Source: Nonomuraea pusilla
Lineage (GTDB): Bacteria > Actinomycetota > Actinomycetes > Streptosporangiales > Streptosporangiaceae
Reading direction: 5' to 3'
Length of the DNA stretch: 64,000 nucleotides
Assembly: GCF_900109355.1 (NCBI RefSeq)
Contig: NZ_FOBF01000003.1
Location: 124,001 to 188,000 of the forward strand
The notes beneath the pieces are model-generated. The model saw nothing but the letters and a program-made list of their open reading frames with translations, searched no databases and was not told the origin of the DNA. This document shows positions 33,654-42,329 of this stretch, piece by piece (the stretch's first letter is position 1; every line of letters starts with the position of its first letter). A program made the position numbers and the translations under genes.

Positions 33654-35141
33654 TCAGGAGGAGCGGGGCCGCCAGTCGCCGCGGTCCACGTCGAGGTCCT
33701 CGGGCGCGTGCAGCCGCACCATCGTCCTCGCCACGCCCGGCGGCACCCGGTCCGGCGTCAGGAACGACACCGCGACCATGACGGTGAACGCGATCGGCAC
33801 CGTCCAGGCCGCCGGCTGGGCCAGCAGCGCTCCCGCCGGCCCCTCGTACGGGCCGCCGATGACCGTCGCCAGCACCGCGCCGCAGGCCAGCCCGCCGCCC
33901 ACGAACAGGCCCGCGAGCGCGCCCGTCGTCGTCAGCCTGCGCCACCAGATGCCCAGCACGAGCAGCGGGCAGAACGACGAGGCCGCCACGGCGAACGCCA
34001 GCCCCACCACGTCCGCCACCGGCAGCGCCCTCGCCCACAGCGCCAGGCCCAGCGGCACGACCACGGCCATCAGGGTGGCGACCCTGAACGAGCGCACGCC
34101 GCCCTTCAGCAGGTCCTGCGCGATCACCCCGGCCACCGACACCGTGAGCCCCGACGAGGTGGACAGGAACGCCGCGAACGCGCCCGCCGTGGCCAGCGCC
34201 GTCAGCAGGTCGCCCAGCGTGCCGCCGATCATCCGCTGCGGCAGCGCCAGCACCACCTCGTCGGTGCGCACCAGGTCGGGCGCGTACACCCGGCCGAGCC
34301 ACCCGTACAGGGCGGGCAGCAGGTAGAACGCGCCCAGCAGCGACAGCACCACGAGCGTCGTGCGGCGCGCCGCCCGCCCGTCCGGGTTGGTGTAGAAGCG
34401 CACCAGGACGTGCGGCAGCCCCATCGTGCCGAGGAAGGTGGCCAGGATCAGCGAGTACGTCGAGTACAGCGCATACTCCTTGCCGCCGCCCAGGGGCACC
34501 AGCCAGGCGCCCGCGTCATCGCCCGTCACCGGCGGGGCACCGTCGTCGCGCCAGGCCATCAGCAGGAACACCAGCGGCACCGCCAGCGCGGTCAGCTTCA
34601 GCCAGTACTGGAACGCCTGCACGAACGTGATCGACCGCATGCCGCCGGACAGCACGTTCACCGCCACCACGACCGCCACCAGCAGGCCGCCCGCCCAGAC
34701 CGGCGCGCCCGTGATCGACCGCAGCACCAGGCCCGCGCTCTGGAACTGCGGCATCAGGTACAGCCACCCGATCAGCACGACCAGCACGCTCGCCGTGCGG
34801 CGCACCGTCATCGACTCGAGCCGCGCCTCGGCGAAGTCCGGCAGCGTGTACGCCCCCGACCGGCGCAGCGGCGCCGACACCAGCACCAGCAGCACCAGGT
34901 AGCCGCCGGTCCAGCCGACCGGCAGCCACAGCATGTCCACGCCGTACGACAGGATGAGCCCGGCGACGCCCAGGAACGACGCCGCCGACAGGTACTCCCC
35001 GCCGATGGCGGACGCGTTCCACAGCGGGCTCACCGTCCGGGAGGCGACGTAGAAGTCGGACGTGGTGCGGGAGACGCGGATGCCGAACGCGCCGATCAGC
35101 ACGGCCGCCACCATCACCACCAGCACCGCCGCCAGGCTCAC
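33654..35141 (-). CDS. Second sodium:solute symporter, acetate/monocarboxylate type
   Basis: A 495-aa SSS permease clearly homologous to the one at 31512 (GGEYLSAASFLGVAG, GLPHVLVRFYTNPDG, LAFAVAASSFCPLLVLGIWW). It is shorter, missing part of the loop after TM7 and the C-terminal tail. GTG 35141 begins 64 bp after the proline-rich DUF485 gene and lacks the coupling seen in the other pair. It belongs to the LytS-LytR-DUF485 transcription unit and may be the target whose uptake the two-component pair senses. Confidence 0.9.
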   Translation of the reverse strand: MSLAAVLVVMVAAVLIGAFGIRVSRTTSDFYVASRTVSPLWNASAIGGEYLSAASFLGVAGLILSYGVDMLWLPVGWTGGYLVLLVLVSAPLRRSGAYTLPDFAEARLESMTVRRTASVLVVLIGWLYLMPQFQSAGLVLRSITGAPVWAGGLLVAVVVAVNVLSGGMRSITFVQAFQYWLKLTALAVPLVFLLMAWRDDGAPPVTGDDAGAWLVPLGGGKEYALYSTYSLILATFLGTMGLPHVLVRFYTNPDGRAARRTTLVVLSLLGAFYLLPALYGWLGRVYAPDLVRTDEVVLALPQRMIGGTLGDLLTALATAGAFAAFLSTSSGLTVSVAGVIAQDLLKGGVRSFRVATLMAVVVPLGLALWARALPVADVVGLAFAVAASSFCPLLVLGIWWRRLTTTGALAGLFVGGGLACGAVLATVIGGPYEGPAGALLAQPAAWTVPIAFTVMVAVSFLTPDRVPPGVARTMVRLHAPEDLDVDRGDWRPRSS

Positions 35142-35205
35142 CGGGCCGCCCCCTCGGCGCGCGGCGGCGCGGCGCTCCCCGCGTACGGGCCGGGGCCGGG
35201 CGGGG

Positions 35206-36093
35206 TCACCGGCGCTCGACCAGTTCGGCGAAGTGGCGTTCGTTGCGCTCGGCCTGGCGCACGTACAGCCAGGCGCCGACGACGAACGCCGGGTAGATGA
35301 GCCCGGCCAGCACCGCCCACGGCAGCGGGACACCCAGCAGGTGCACCTGCCCCAGGTCGGGGATGAGCAGGAACAGCACCGGCAGCCCGCCGATGACGCA
35401 CGCCAGCACCGTGCAGACGAACAGGGCCAGCCGGAACTGGGTGCGTAGCAGCGAGGCCATGTAGACCTCGCCGAGCCGGGTCTGCTCGTCGATCTCCCTG
35501 GTGGCGGGGTAGCGGGGGCGGCGCGCCGCGCCCATGCGCGGGCTGGTCACGGCGACCCGGCGGGGGACCTCGCCCCGCCGCGCCGACTCCGACATCCGCC
35601 GCACCATCTCCCCGGCCCGGCCAGACTCGGACCTACGCCGCCCCACCTCCCCGGCCCGGCCAGACTCGGACCTACGCCGCACCGTCTCCCCGGCACTCCG
35701 CGACGCCTCCGACGACCGCCGCGCCCCCTCTCCCCTCCGCCGCACCGGCGCAGGGGACTCCGGAAGGCCGGAACCGGGCACAGGGCGCTCCGGAAGGCCG
35801 GGATCCGGCACGGGAGGGACCGGAAGGGCCGGATCCGCCGCGGGAAGGGCCGGGAGACCGGAACCGGGCGCGGGGGGCTCCAGGAGGACGGAATCCGGCG
35901 CGGGAGGGCCCGGAAGAGCGGGATCCGGCACGGCGGGCGCCGGGGCGGTGGGGTCCGGGGTGGCGGGACCCGGGGTGGTGGGGCCCGGGGTGGTGGGGCC
36001 CGGGGTGGTGGGGCCCGGGGCGGCGGGCGCCGGGGTGGTGGGGTCCGGGGTGGTGGGGTCCGGGGTGGGCGGGTGGTGGGGGGTCTCGGTCAC
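35206..36093 (-). CDS. DUF485 protein with long Pro-rich and Arg/Ser/Glu-repeat N-terminal extension
   Basis: A 295-aa protein. Residues 205-290 are an ordinary DUF485 module with two TM helices (LALFVCTVLACVIGGLPVLF; WAVLAGLIYPAFVVGAWLYV). Before it lie a Pro-rich repeat (about 8-118, with GPTTP units) and a basic/acidic repeat with RRRSESGRAGE units (about 139-172). The extension is cytoplasmic by topology inference. Ordinary DUF485 proteins are about 100 aa, so the extension is unusual and may dock the LytR or symporter. GTG overlaps the LytR stop (GTGA). Confidence 0.85.
   Translation of the reverse strand: MTETPHHPPTPDPTTPDPTTPAPAAPGPTTPGPTTPGPTTPGPATPDPTAPAPAVPDPALPGPPAPDSVLLEPPAPGSGLPALPAADPALPVPPVPDPGLPERPVPGSGLPESPAPVRRRGEGARRSSEASRSAGETVRRRSESGRAGEVGRRRSESGRAGEMVRRMSESARRGEVPRRVAVTSPRMGAARRPRYPATREIDEQTRLGEVYMASLLRTQFRLALFVCTVLACVIGGLPVLFLLIPDLGQVHLLGVPLPWAVLAGLIYPAFVVGAWLYVRQAERNERHFAELVERR
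35950..36063 (-). repeat. Pro/Thr codon repeat (PGPTT/PDPTT units)
   Basis: A run of 15-bp units encodes PDPTT, PDPTT, PAPAA, PGPTT, PGPTT, PGPTT, PGPAT and PDPTA in the DUF485 fusion gene. The near-identity of units suggests recent slippage expansion. Confidence 0.85.
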
Positions 36094-36860
36094 TCGGGTC
36101 TGCCCTTTCTGGCCCTCCGGACGAGCAGGTCGCGCAGCTCCCTGGTGTGGCGGCGGCTGACCGGGATCTCCGTGTCGCCCACCCGCACGCTGCACCTGCC
36201 CGAGTCGATGTGCAGCTCCTCGATGTGCCTGACCGCGACCAGGTGGCTGCGGTGCACCCGGACGAACCCGGCGGACGCCCACCGCTCCTCCAGCGTGGCG
36301 AGCGGGATGCGCACCAGGTGGCTGCCCGTGGCGGTGTGCAGGCGGGCGTAGTCGCCCTGCGCCTCGACGTACATCACGTCGGCGCTGGAGACGAACCGGG
36401 TCACACCCCCCAGCTCCACCGGGATCGTGCCGCTCTCGCCTGCGTCCAGGGGCACCTCGGCCGACACCGCCACCCGCCTGATCGCCTCGGCCAGCCGCTC
36501 GGGGCGCACCGGCTTGAGCAGGTAGTCCTCGGCCTTGATCTCGAACGCGTCCACCGCGTGCTCCTCGTACGCGGTGACGAACACGACGCGCGGCGGGTTG
36601 GCGAACTGCGACAGCAGCCGCCCGAGCACGACGCCGTCGAGGCCGCGCATCCTGATGTCGAGGAAGACGGCGTCGATGGGGCGCCCGTCGGCGATCGCGC
36701 GGTCCAGCAGCCGCAGCGCCGCGGCGCCGTCCCTGGCCGTGGCCACCTCGCCGATGCGGGGGTCGGCGCGCAGCAGGTACGAGAGATCTTCCAGCGCGGG
36801 AAGCTCGTCGTCCACCGCGAGGACCCGAAGGTGTGCCATAGACAGTGATGAAACCGACAT
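36090..36860 (-). CDS. LytTR-type response regulator
   Basis: A 256-aa regulator: receiver domain 1-125 with phospho-acceptor Asp68 (DAVFLDIRMRG), acidic pocket VDDE near 17-19 and Lys in KAEDYLLKPVR. A LytTR DNA-binding domain covers about 150-250 (FVSSADVMYVEAQGDYARLH; RSHLVAVRHIEEL). LytTR regulators typically bind direct repeats upstream of transporter or envelope genes. ATG 36860 is used; Met8 (36839) is equally possible because neither has a clear ribosome binding site. It is coupled to the DUF485 fusion gene. Confidence 0.9.
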   Translation of the reverse strand: MSVSSLSMAHLRVLAVDDELPALEDLSYLLRADPRIGEVATARDGAAALRLLDRAIADGRPIDAVFLDIRMRGLDGVVLGRLLSQFANPPRVVFVTAYEEHAVDAFEIKAEDYLLKPVRPERLAEAIRRVAVSAEVPLDAGESGTIPVELGGVTRFVSSADVMYVEAQGDYARLHTATGSHLVRIPLATLEERWASAGFVRVHRSHLVAVRHIEELHIDSGRCSVRVGDTEIPVSRRHTRELRDLLVRRARKGRPE

Positions 36861-36872
36861 CGAAGACCGAGG

Positions 36873-38051
36873 TCAACGGGTGGACACACCCGGGTGATAC
36901 TTCGGCAATCTGACGTTGACCTTCGTGCCCGCTCCCTGCCCCGTCTCCACCACCAGACCGTACTCGTCGCCGTAGACCTGGCGCAGGCGTTCGTCCACGT
37001 TGGCCAGGCCCACGCCGCTGCTGGAGGAGATCTCCCCGGCGAGGATGCGGCGCAGCCGGTCGGGGTCCATGCCGAGCCCGTCGTCCTCGACGCTGATGCG
37101 GCACTCGGCCCCGGCGTCCTCGGCGACGATGGCGATGCGGCCCACGCCGTTCCTGCTCTCCAGGCCGTGCCTGACGGCGTTCTCCACCAGCGGCTGCAGG
37201 CACAGGAACGGCACCGCCACGGGCAGCACCTCGGGCGCGATGCGCAGCGTCACCTGGAGCTGGTCGCCGAACCTGGCCCGTTCGAGCGTCAGGTAGCGGT
37301 CGATCGAGCGCAGCTCCTCGGCCAGCGTCGTGTACTCGCCGTGCCTGCGGAAGGAGTACCGCGTGAAGTCGGCGAACTCCAGCAGCAGCTCCCTGGCCCG
37401 CTCCGGGTCGGTGCGGACGAACGAGGCGATGGTGGTGAGCGAGTTGTAGATGAAGTGCGGCGAGATCTGCGCGCGCAGCGCCCGCACCTCCGCCTCCATC
37501 AGCCGGGTGCGCGAGCGGTCCAGCTCGGCCAGTTCGAGCTGCGAGTCGACCCACCCGGCCACCTCCTGCGCGGCCCGCACCAGCCCCGCCGAGGCGTTCG
37601 GCCCGTACGCGGCCAGCGCCCCCACCACCCGCTCGTCGGTGGTGAGCGGCACGACGACGCCCTGCCTGATGGGGCATTCCAGCAGGTCGCAGTCGATGGT
37701 CAGCACCTGGGTGCGGCCGTCCTCCAGGGTGGCAGCGGCGTGCCCGAACGCCTGGCCCGCGTGGTGGTCTCCGGCGCCGTCGTACACGAGGAGGCGTTCG
37801 CGGTCGGTGATGGCCAGCGCGGACGAGCCGAGCAGCTCGCGCAGGTGCCGCGAGGCGCGCTCGGCGCCGTCGGCGGTGAGCCCGGCCCGCAGCGGCGGCC
37901 CGGCCAGCGACGCGGTGTGCAGGGTCTCGAACGTGGCCCGCTCGGCCGGGCTGGTGCCCAGCTCGCGGCGGCCCCGCATGACCCGCCACAGCACGATCGC
38001 CGGAACGCTCACGAGCACGGCGACCACGGCCGCTCCGACCACGTACTCCAC
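36873..38051 (-). CDS. LytS-like sensor histidine kinase
   Basis: A 392-aa kinase. There is one N-terminal membrane segment (about 3-23), then a GAF-like domain (about 40-165, with the Cys pair C121/C126 in IDCDLLECPIRQ). The His_kinase domain carries His199 in RAQISPHFIYNSL. The ATPase region has LQPLVENAVRHGLE and SSSSGVGLANVDERLRQVYG. Relatives BtsS/YpdA/LytS sense pyruvate and control its import. The downstream symporters make monocarboxylate sensing the likely job. It is the first gene of the minus-strand unit. Confidence 0.9.
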   Translation of the reverse strand: MEYVVGAAVVAVLVSVPAIVLWRVMRGRRELGTSPAERATFETLHTASLAGPPLRAGLTADGAERASRHLRELLGSSALAITDRERLLVYDGAGDHHAGQAFGHAAATLEDGRTQVLTIDCDLLECPIRQGVVVPLTTDERVVGALAAYGPNASAGLVRAAQEVAGWVDSQLELAELDRSRTRLMEAEVRALRAQISPHFIYNSLTTIASFVRTDPERARELLLEFADFTRYSFRRHGEYTTLAEELRSIDRYLTLERARFGDQLQVTLRIAPEVLPVAVPFLCLQPLVENAVRHGLESRNGVGRIAIVAEDAGAECRISVEDDGLGMDPDRLRRILAGEISSSSGVGLANVDERLRQVYGDEYGLVVETGQGAGTKVNVRLPKYHPGVSTR

Positions 38052-38109
38052 GCTGCCGGAGCCTACTGCCTCCTCCGGGGCCGTGCCCCTGCGGCCGGGA
38101 CGCCCGGGG

Positions 38110-38526
38110 TCAGCCGTCCCCGGGCAGCGCCGCGGCGATCCTGGCGGCGTACGCGGCGGCCTCCTCGGCGGAGTCGTACCGGGTGCGGGGCCAGAAGAAG
38201 CCGCGCAGGCCGTCCTTGCGGTGCCGCGGCACCACGTGGACGTGCAGATGCGGGACGCTCTGGCTGATCCGGTTGTTCACGGCCACGAACGTGCCCCCGG
38301 CCTCCAGCCCCTCCTCCACCGCCCTGGCGACGGCCTGGACGCGCGAGAAGAACGGCCCGACGTCGCCGAGGTCGGCGAGCGTCTCGACGTGGAGGCGGGG
38401 CACCACCAGGACGTGCCCCTTGAAGACGGGCCTGGTGTCGAGGAACGCGACGGCCACCTCGTCGGACCGCACCAGGTGCGCCTGCCGCTCCCCCGCCACG
38501 ATCTCGCAGAACAGATCAGTACCCAC
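38110..38526 (-). CDS. HIT-family nucleotide-binding protein
   Basis: A 138-aa histidine-triad hydrolase/transferase. The triad is H93-L-H95-V-H97-V (VPHLHVHVVPRH), with the second-strand GHVLVVPRLHVETL. These enzymes act on AMP-linked or dinucleotide substrates in the cytoplasm. GTG 38526 lies 6 nt after a reverse-strand TAGGGT, so the mRNA should be leaderless. It is divergent from the MFS gene and shares its 87-bp promoter region. Confidence 0.9.
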   Translation of the reverse strand: MGTDLFCEIVAGERQAHLVRSDEVAVAFLDTRPVFKGHVLVVPRLHVETLADLGDVGPFFSRVQAVARAVEEGLEAGGTFVAVNNRISQSVPHLHVHVVPRHRKDGLRGFFWPRTRYDSAEEAAAYAARIAAALPGDG

Positions 38527-38532
38527 CGCCCG

Positions 38533-38538
38533 ACCCTA
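38533..38538 (-). promoter_or_regulatory. -10 element TAGGGT of a leaderless promoter (HIT protein)
   Basis: On the reverse strand TAGGGT is followed by CGGGCG (6 nt) and GTG. No ribosome binding site is present. Confidence 0.45.
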
Positions 38539-38587
38539 CCCACCGAACCACCGGCCTCCCAGGAGACGCCCCTACCGGTGCTTTGAC

Positions 38588-38625
38588 GACACAGTGTTGC
38601 TATCTTTAGTGACATGGTGTCGCTA
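38588..38625. promoter_or_regulatory. Tandem operator: two GACAnnGTGTnGCTA repeats spaced 23 bp, over a leaderless start
   Basis: GACACAGTGTTGCTA (38588-38602) and GACATGGTGTCGCTA (38611-38625) agree at 12 of 15 positions. Each contains a small ACAnnGTGT palindrome. They flank an extended -10 (TGCTATCTT, hexamer 38601-38606), and the second copy contains the ATG at 38614. The 23-bp spacing is about two helical turns. The downstream TetR protein is the likely ligand. Confidence 0.6.
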
Positions 38626-40170
38626 AATGAGCGGACCCAGCAGAGCTGGCTCCCCCTGATCGTGCTCGGGGTCGGCATGTCGATGATCATCATCGACGCG
38701 ACGATCGTGAACGTGGCCGTGCCCGCGATCATGGCCGACCTGCGGCTGTCCGCCACGGACGTCGAATGGGTCAACTCGATCTACTCGCTGTCGTTCGCCG
38801 CCCTCCTCATCCCCCTCGGCCGCACCGGCGACGTCCACGGCAGGCGCAGGATGTTCGCCACCGGCCTGGTGGTGTTCCTCGCCGCCAGCATCCTGGCCGC
38901 CTCGGCGGGCAGCGGTGCGCTGCTGGTCGCCGCCCGGGTGGCGCAGGGCGTCGGCGCGTCGATGGTGGTGCCGATGACGCTCGCCGTCATCAACTCGCTC
39001 TACACCGGCTCACGCCGCACGATCGCCTTCGCCGTCTGGGGCTCCGTCATCGGCGGCATGGCCGCGCTCGGGCCGCTGCTCGGCGGCTGGGTCGTGACCG
39101 ACTTCGGGTGGCGGTGGGCGTTCTGGGTGAACCTCCCCATCGGCCTGCTGGTCCTGCTCGGCACCCTCAAGGTCCCCGAGTCGAAGGACCCGGCGGCGGG
39201 CGGCTCCGACGTCCCCGGCGTGCTGCTGTCGGTCGTCGGCACGACCGCCCTGGTGTTCGGCCTGATCGAGGGCCAGACGTACGGCTGGTTCACGCCCACG
39301 GGCGAGGCGCGCCTGCTCGGCGTGGCCTGGCCGCTGGACGGCGTGTCGCCCATCCCGTTCGCCTTCGCGCTCGCGGTGGCGGCGCTCGTGGCACTCGTCC
39401 TGGTCGAGCGGGCCAGGTCCCGCGCCGGCCGGCCCGTCATCCTCGACCTGTCGCTGTTCTCCATCCCCTCCTTCCGCTACGGCGGCGCCGCCGCGATGAT
39501 CGTGACGGTCGGCGAGTTCGGGCTGATCCTCGTGCTGCCGCTGTTCCTGCAGTCGGCCATGGGCTACACGGCCTTCGAGGCGGGCCTCGTCATCGCCTCG
39601 CTGGCGGGCGGGACGTTCCTGGCCGGCGGCCTGGTGCCCAGGCTCGGGCTGGCCCCGCGGGTCATCGTCAGGATCGGGCTGGCCCTGGAGGCCGCGGGCG
39701 CCGTCGCCGTCGGGCTGGCCGTCTCCCCCTCGATGGGCCCGTGGACGCTGGTGCCCTGGCTCGTCCTGTACGGCGTCGGGGTCGGGTTCGCCTCCGCCCA
39801 GCTCCCCAACGTGATGCTGGCCGGGGTGCCGCCGCGCCAGTCGGGCCTGGCGTCCGGGCTGCAGAGCGCGGTCCGGCAGCTCGGCGCCGCCGTCGGCATC
39901 GCGGTGCTCGGCGCGGTGCTCGTCACCGGCCTCGACACGGCGATGGCCGACCGCCTGCCCGGCGACCCGGCACTCGGCCGGGCGGTGCGCGAGAGCGCCG
40001 GCGCGGCCATCCCCGGCATCAGGGACCCGGCCGCGCACGCCGCCGCCGTCGCCGCCTCGGCCGACGCCACCAGGCGGGTGACGGTCGTGACGGGCCTCGT
40101 CCTGCTCGCGGGCGTCGGCGCGACACTGCTGCTCCCCGATACTGGTGGTAGGCGACGCGAGGAGGAGTGA
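38614..40170 (+). CDS. DHA2-family MFS drug efflux transporter (14 TM)
   Basis: A 518-aa transporter. The opening MIIIDATIVNVAVPAIMADL, motif A GRTGDVHGRRRMF and motif C-like GPLLGGWVVTDFGWRWAFWVN are typical of proton-coupled multidrug exporters of the EmrB/QacA group. ATG 38614 is placed 7 nt after TATCTT, a leaderless arrangement, and lies within an operator repeat. The TetR gene downstream is coupled or nearly so, forming an autoregulated efflux operon. It is a full-length counterpart of the MFS remnant at 21164. Confidence 0.92.
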   Translation: MVSLNERTQQSWLPLIVLGVGMSMIIIDATIVNVAVPAIMADLRLSATDVEWVNSIYSLSFAALLIPLGRTGDVHGRRRMFATGLVVFLAASILAASAGSGALLVAARVAQGVGASMVVPMTLAVINSLYTGSRRTIAFAVWGSVIGGMAALGPLLGGWVVTDFGWRWAFWVNLPIGLLVLLGTLKVPESKDPAAGGSDVPGVLLSVVGTTALVFGLIEGQTYGWFTPTGEARLLGVAWPLDGVSPIPFAFALAVAALVALVLVERARSRAGRPVILDLSLFSIPSFRYGGAAAMIVTVGEFGLILVLPLFLQSAMGYTAFEAGLVIASLAGGTFLAGGLVPRLGLAPRVIVRIGLALEAAGAVAVGLAVSPSMGPWTLVPWLVLYGVGVGFASAQLPNVMLAGVPPRQSGLASGLQSAVRQLGAAVGIAVLGAVLVTGLDTAMADRLPGDPALGRAVRESAGAAIPGIRDPAAHAAAVAASADATRRVTVVTGLVLLAGVGATLLLPDTGGRRREEE

Positions 40171-40175
40171 GTCCG

Positions 40176-40790
40176 GTGCCGAGGATCAGCGCGGCGACGG
40201 TGGCCGACCATCGGGCGAGCCAGCACGCCGCCCTGCTGGAGGCCGCCATGGAGATCCTGGTGGCCGAGGGCCCTGCCGGGCTGACCCCGGCCGCCGTCGG
40301 GGCGAGGGTGGGGCTGGCGCGGTCGAGCGTGTACCGCTACTTCTCCTCCACCGCCGACATCCTCGCCCAGCTCACCGAGGACTCCATGCCGCGCTGGACG
40401 GCCCGCCTGGAGGCCGCCGCCGGGGGCGGGGGCGACCTGGAGGCCCGGGTGCGCGCGTACGCGGCGGTGACGCTGTCGTTCGTGACGAGCCGCGACTACG
40501 CGCTGCTGAGGGCGCTGGTCGCGGTCGAGCTGCCGCCCGCCTGCCGGGGCCGCATCGACGAGATGCACGCCGCGATGATCGAGCCGTTGCGCGGCATCCT
40601 GGCCGAGGCGGGGCACGAGCACCCTGGCCTGGTGGCGCACCTCGGCTGGAGCATCCTGGGCGAGGGCCAGCGTCAGATCGCCGCGGGCGCGGACCCCGGG
40701 CTGGTCGTGCCCGTCACCACGGACGTGCTCTGCCGCGCCGTGCTCACCGCACCCCTCCGACCTGGTGGAGCCGTGCTCACTTCACCGTGA
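40176..40790 (+). CDS. TetR-family regulator of the adjacent MFS pump
   Basis: A 204-aa repressor. The HTH covers about residues 17-62 (ALLEAAMEILVAEGPAGLTPAAVGARVGLARSSVYRYF split by the turn) and the ligand domain follows. GTG 40176 is preferred to the overlapping GTG 40167 because GGAGG (40161-40165) lies 10 nt before it and only 2 nt before the other. It is encoded after the pump on the same strand, and the tandem operator at 38588-38625 is its probable site. Its 3' end overlaps the convergent lipoprotein gene by 14 bp. Confidence 0.88.
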   Translation: MPRISAATVADHRASQHAALLEAAMEILVAEGPAGLTPAAVGARVGLARSSVYRYFSSTADILAQLTEDSMPRWTARLEAAAGGGGDLEARVRAYAAVTLSFVTSRDYALLRALVAVELPPACRGRIDEMHAAMIEPLRGILAEAGHEHPGLVAHLGWSILGEGQRQIAAGADPGLVVPVTTDVLCRAVLTAPLRPGGAVLTSP

Positions 40791-41205
40791 CCTGGAACAG
40801 CGCCTCGCCCGACTCCCGCCTGCTCTCCTCCGTCGCCGGGGTGGCGGCGCCGCCGCAGCGCCAGCAGTCGCGCAGCCTGATCTCGGCCGTCCCCGCGTGC
40901 TTGGCGTTGAACACGAAGTAGCTGGTGCCGCCCGAGCCCGTGCCGCCGCCGTCGCTCCGGTACTCCTTGCTGATGTACGACGCCACCTTCGCGTCGGGCA
41001 CCGCCTCCAGGCTCCAGTGGTCGCCCACGGAGGCGTTCTCGGCCACGGCCAGCGAGAACCGATCGCCCTGCCGCACCTCCACCCGCACGGTGGAGCCCTT
41101 GGCGCCCTTGGCCACCGTGCCGAGATCGTTCACGGCCGAGCCCGCCCCGCACCCGGTCAGCGCGGACGCGAGCAGGGCGGCGGCCACCGCCGTACGACGC
41201 TTCAT
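40777..41205 (-). CDS. Lipoprotein with chagasin/I42-like protease-inhibitor fold
   Basis: A 142-aa exported lipoprotein. The signal ends in lipobox ALTGC with Cys19. Two loops resemble chagasin-family inhibitors of papain-type proteases: VAENASVGDHWSLE (in place of NPTTGY-W) and GGTSYFVFNAKHAGTAEIRL. The third loop (RPW) is replaced by a disulfide-like CWRCGG. It should sit on the outer face of the membrane. ATG overlaps the YihY stop (ATGA), so it is the last gene of the envelope chain. Confidence 0.7.
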   Translation of the reverse strand: MKRRTAVAAALLASALTGCGAGSAVNDLGTVAKGAKGSTVRVEVRQGDRFSLAVAENASVGDHWSLEAVPDAKVASYISKEYRSDGGGTGSGGTSYFVFNAKHAGTAEIRLRDCWRCGGAATPATEESRRESGEALFQVTVK

Positions 41206-42329
41206 TCCGGCAGGTTATCGGCCTTCGGCGGGTCGCGCGGCACGGCGTACGGCTCACGCCCGGCCGGCGCGCCCTGGACGATCCCGCGCTCCCTCATCAG
41301 CTCGGCGTCCACCTCGGCGCCGAGCAGCAACGCCATGTTCGACAGCCACAGCCACACGAGGAACACCACCACGGCCGCCAGCGTCCCGTACGTCTTGTCG
41401 TACGAGGCGAAGTGCGTGACGTACAGGGCGAAACCGCCGGAGACGATCACCCACAGGAGCACGGCGACGACGCCGCCGGGGGTGAGCCAGCGCACGCCGG
41501 GCTGGCGGACGTTCGGGGCGGCCCAGTACAGCACCATGATGAGGCCCGCCGCGACGAGCGCCAGCACCGGCCACTTGGCGATGTCCCAGGCGGTGACGGC
41601 GGCGTCGCCGACCCCGAGCGCGTCGCCCGCGAGCCTCGCCAGGTCGCCCGTGAGGGTCACCGCGATCGCGCCGGCCGCCAGCAGCACCGTCGCGAGGACG
41701 GTCAGGCCCAGTCTGAGCGGCGTCAGCTTCCAGAACGGGCGGCCCTCCTCGATGTCGTAGATGGCGTTGACCGCCCTGATGAACGCCGCCAGGTAGCCGG
41801 ACGCCGACCAGAGCGCCACCAGCAGGCCGACCACCGCGAACAGGCCCGCCCTGCCGCTGCCGCTGACCGCCGTGACGCCCTGCACGATCAGCGCGCGCAC
41901 CTCGGACGGCGCCAGCACCACGAGGTTGCCGACGACCGCGGCCGTGTCGTTCCTGCCGAGCAGTCCGAACACCGACACCAGCACGATCAGCGCGGGGAAG
42001 ATGGACAGCACGCCGTAGTACGTGAGCGCCGCCGCCAGGTCGGGGACACGGTCGTCCTTGAACTCGATGACCGTACGCCTGAGCACGCTCCACCAGGCCC
42101 GCCGAGGCAACTCCCCCGGCCCCTCGGGCGCCCGCCCGCCATGCCCGTGCGGGCTGTGCGGGTCCTGCGGGTCCTGCGGGCCATGCGGGTCCTGCGGGCC
42201 CTGCTCCTGCTGTGCCTCGGGCCTGGGGGACGCGCGCCGCGCCCGGCCGTCCCGCTCAGCGGCGGGGCGGCCGGGCGCGGTGGATGAGGTGGGCGCGTCC
42301 GGCCGGTCGTCCGGGCGCACGCGCGTCAC
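41202..42329 (-). CDS. YihY/BrkB-family inner-membrane protein
   Basis: A 375-aa protein with six predicted membrane helices. The YihY pattern is visible in VPDLAAALTYYGVLSIFPALIVL, LWSASGYLAAFIRAVNAIYDIEEGRPFWK and LTPGGVVAVLLWVIVSGGFALY (each read across more than one motif). The first 85 residues are a His/Gly/Asp/Pro-rich cytoplasmic stretch with GPQDPQDPHSPHGH repeats. The family is not an RNase BN; its transport substrate is unknown. GTG 42329 overlaps the DUF3618 stop (GTGA). Confidence 0.88.
   Translation of the reverse strand: MTRVRPDDRPDAPTSSTAPGRPAAERDGRARRASPRPEAQQEQGPQDPHGPQDPQDPHSPHGHGGRAPEGPGELPRRAWWSVLRRTVIEFKDDRVPDLAAALTYYGVLSIFPALIVLVSVFGLLGRNDTAAVVGNLVVLAPSEVRALIVQGVTAVSGSGRAGLFAVVGLLVALWSASGYLAAFIRAVNAIYDIEEGRPFWKLTPLRLGLTVLATVLLAAGAIAVTLTGDLARLAGDALGVGDAAVTAWDIAKWPVLALVAAGLIMVLYWAAPNVRQPGVRWLTPGGVVAVLLWVIVSGGFALYVTHFASYDKTYGTLAAVVVFLVWLWLSNMALLLGAEVDAELMRERGIVQGAPAGREPYAVPRDPPKADNLPE

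Noticed and set aside
35950..36063. GC-rich repeat as possible origin or attachment site
   Set aside because: The repeat is in frame and encodes Pro/Thr units of the DUF485 fusion; no integrase or replication gene is near.
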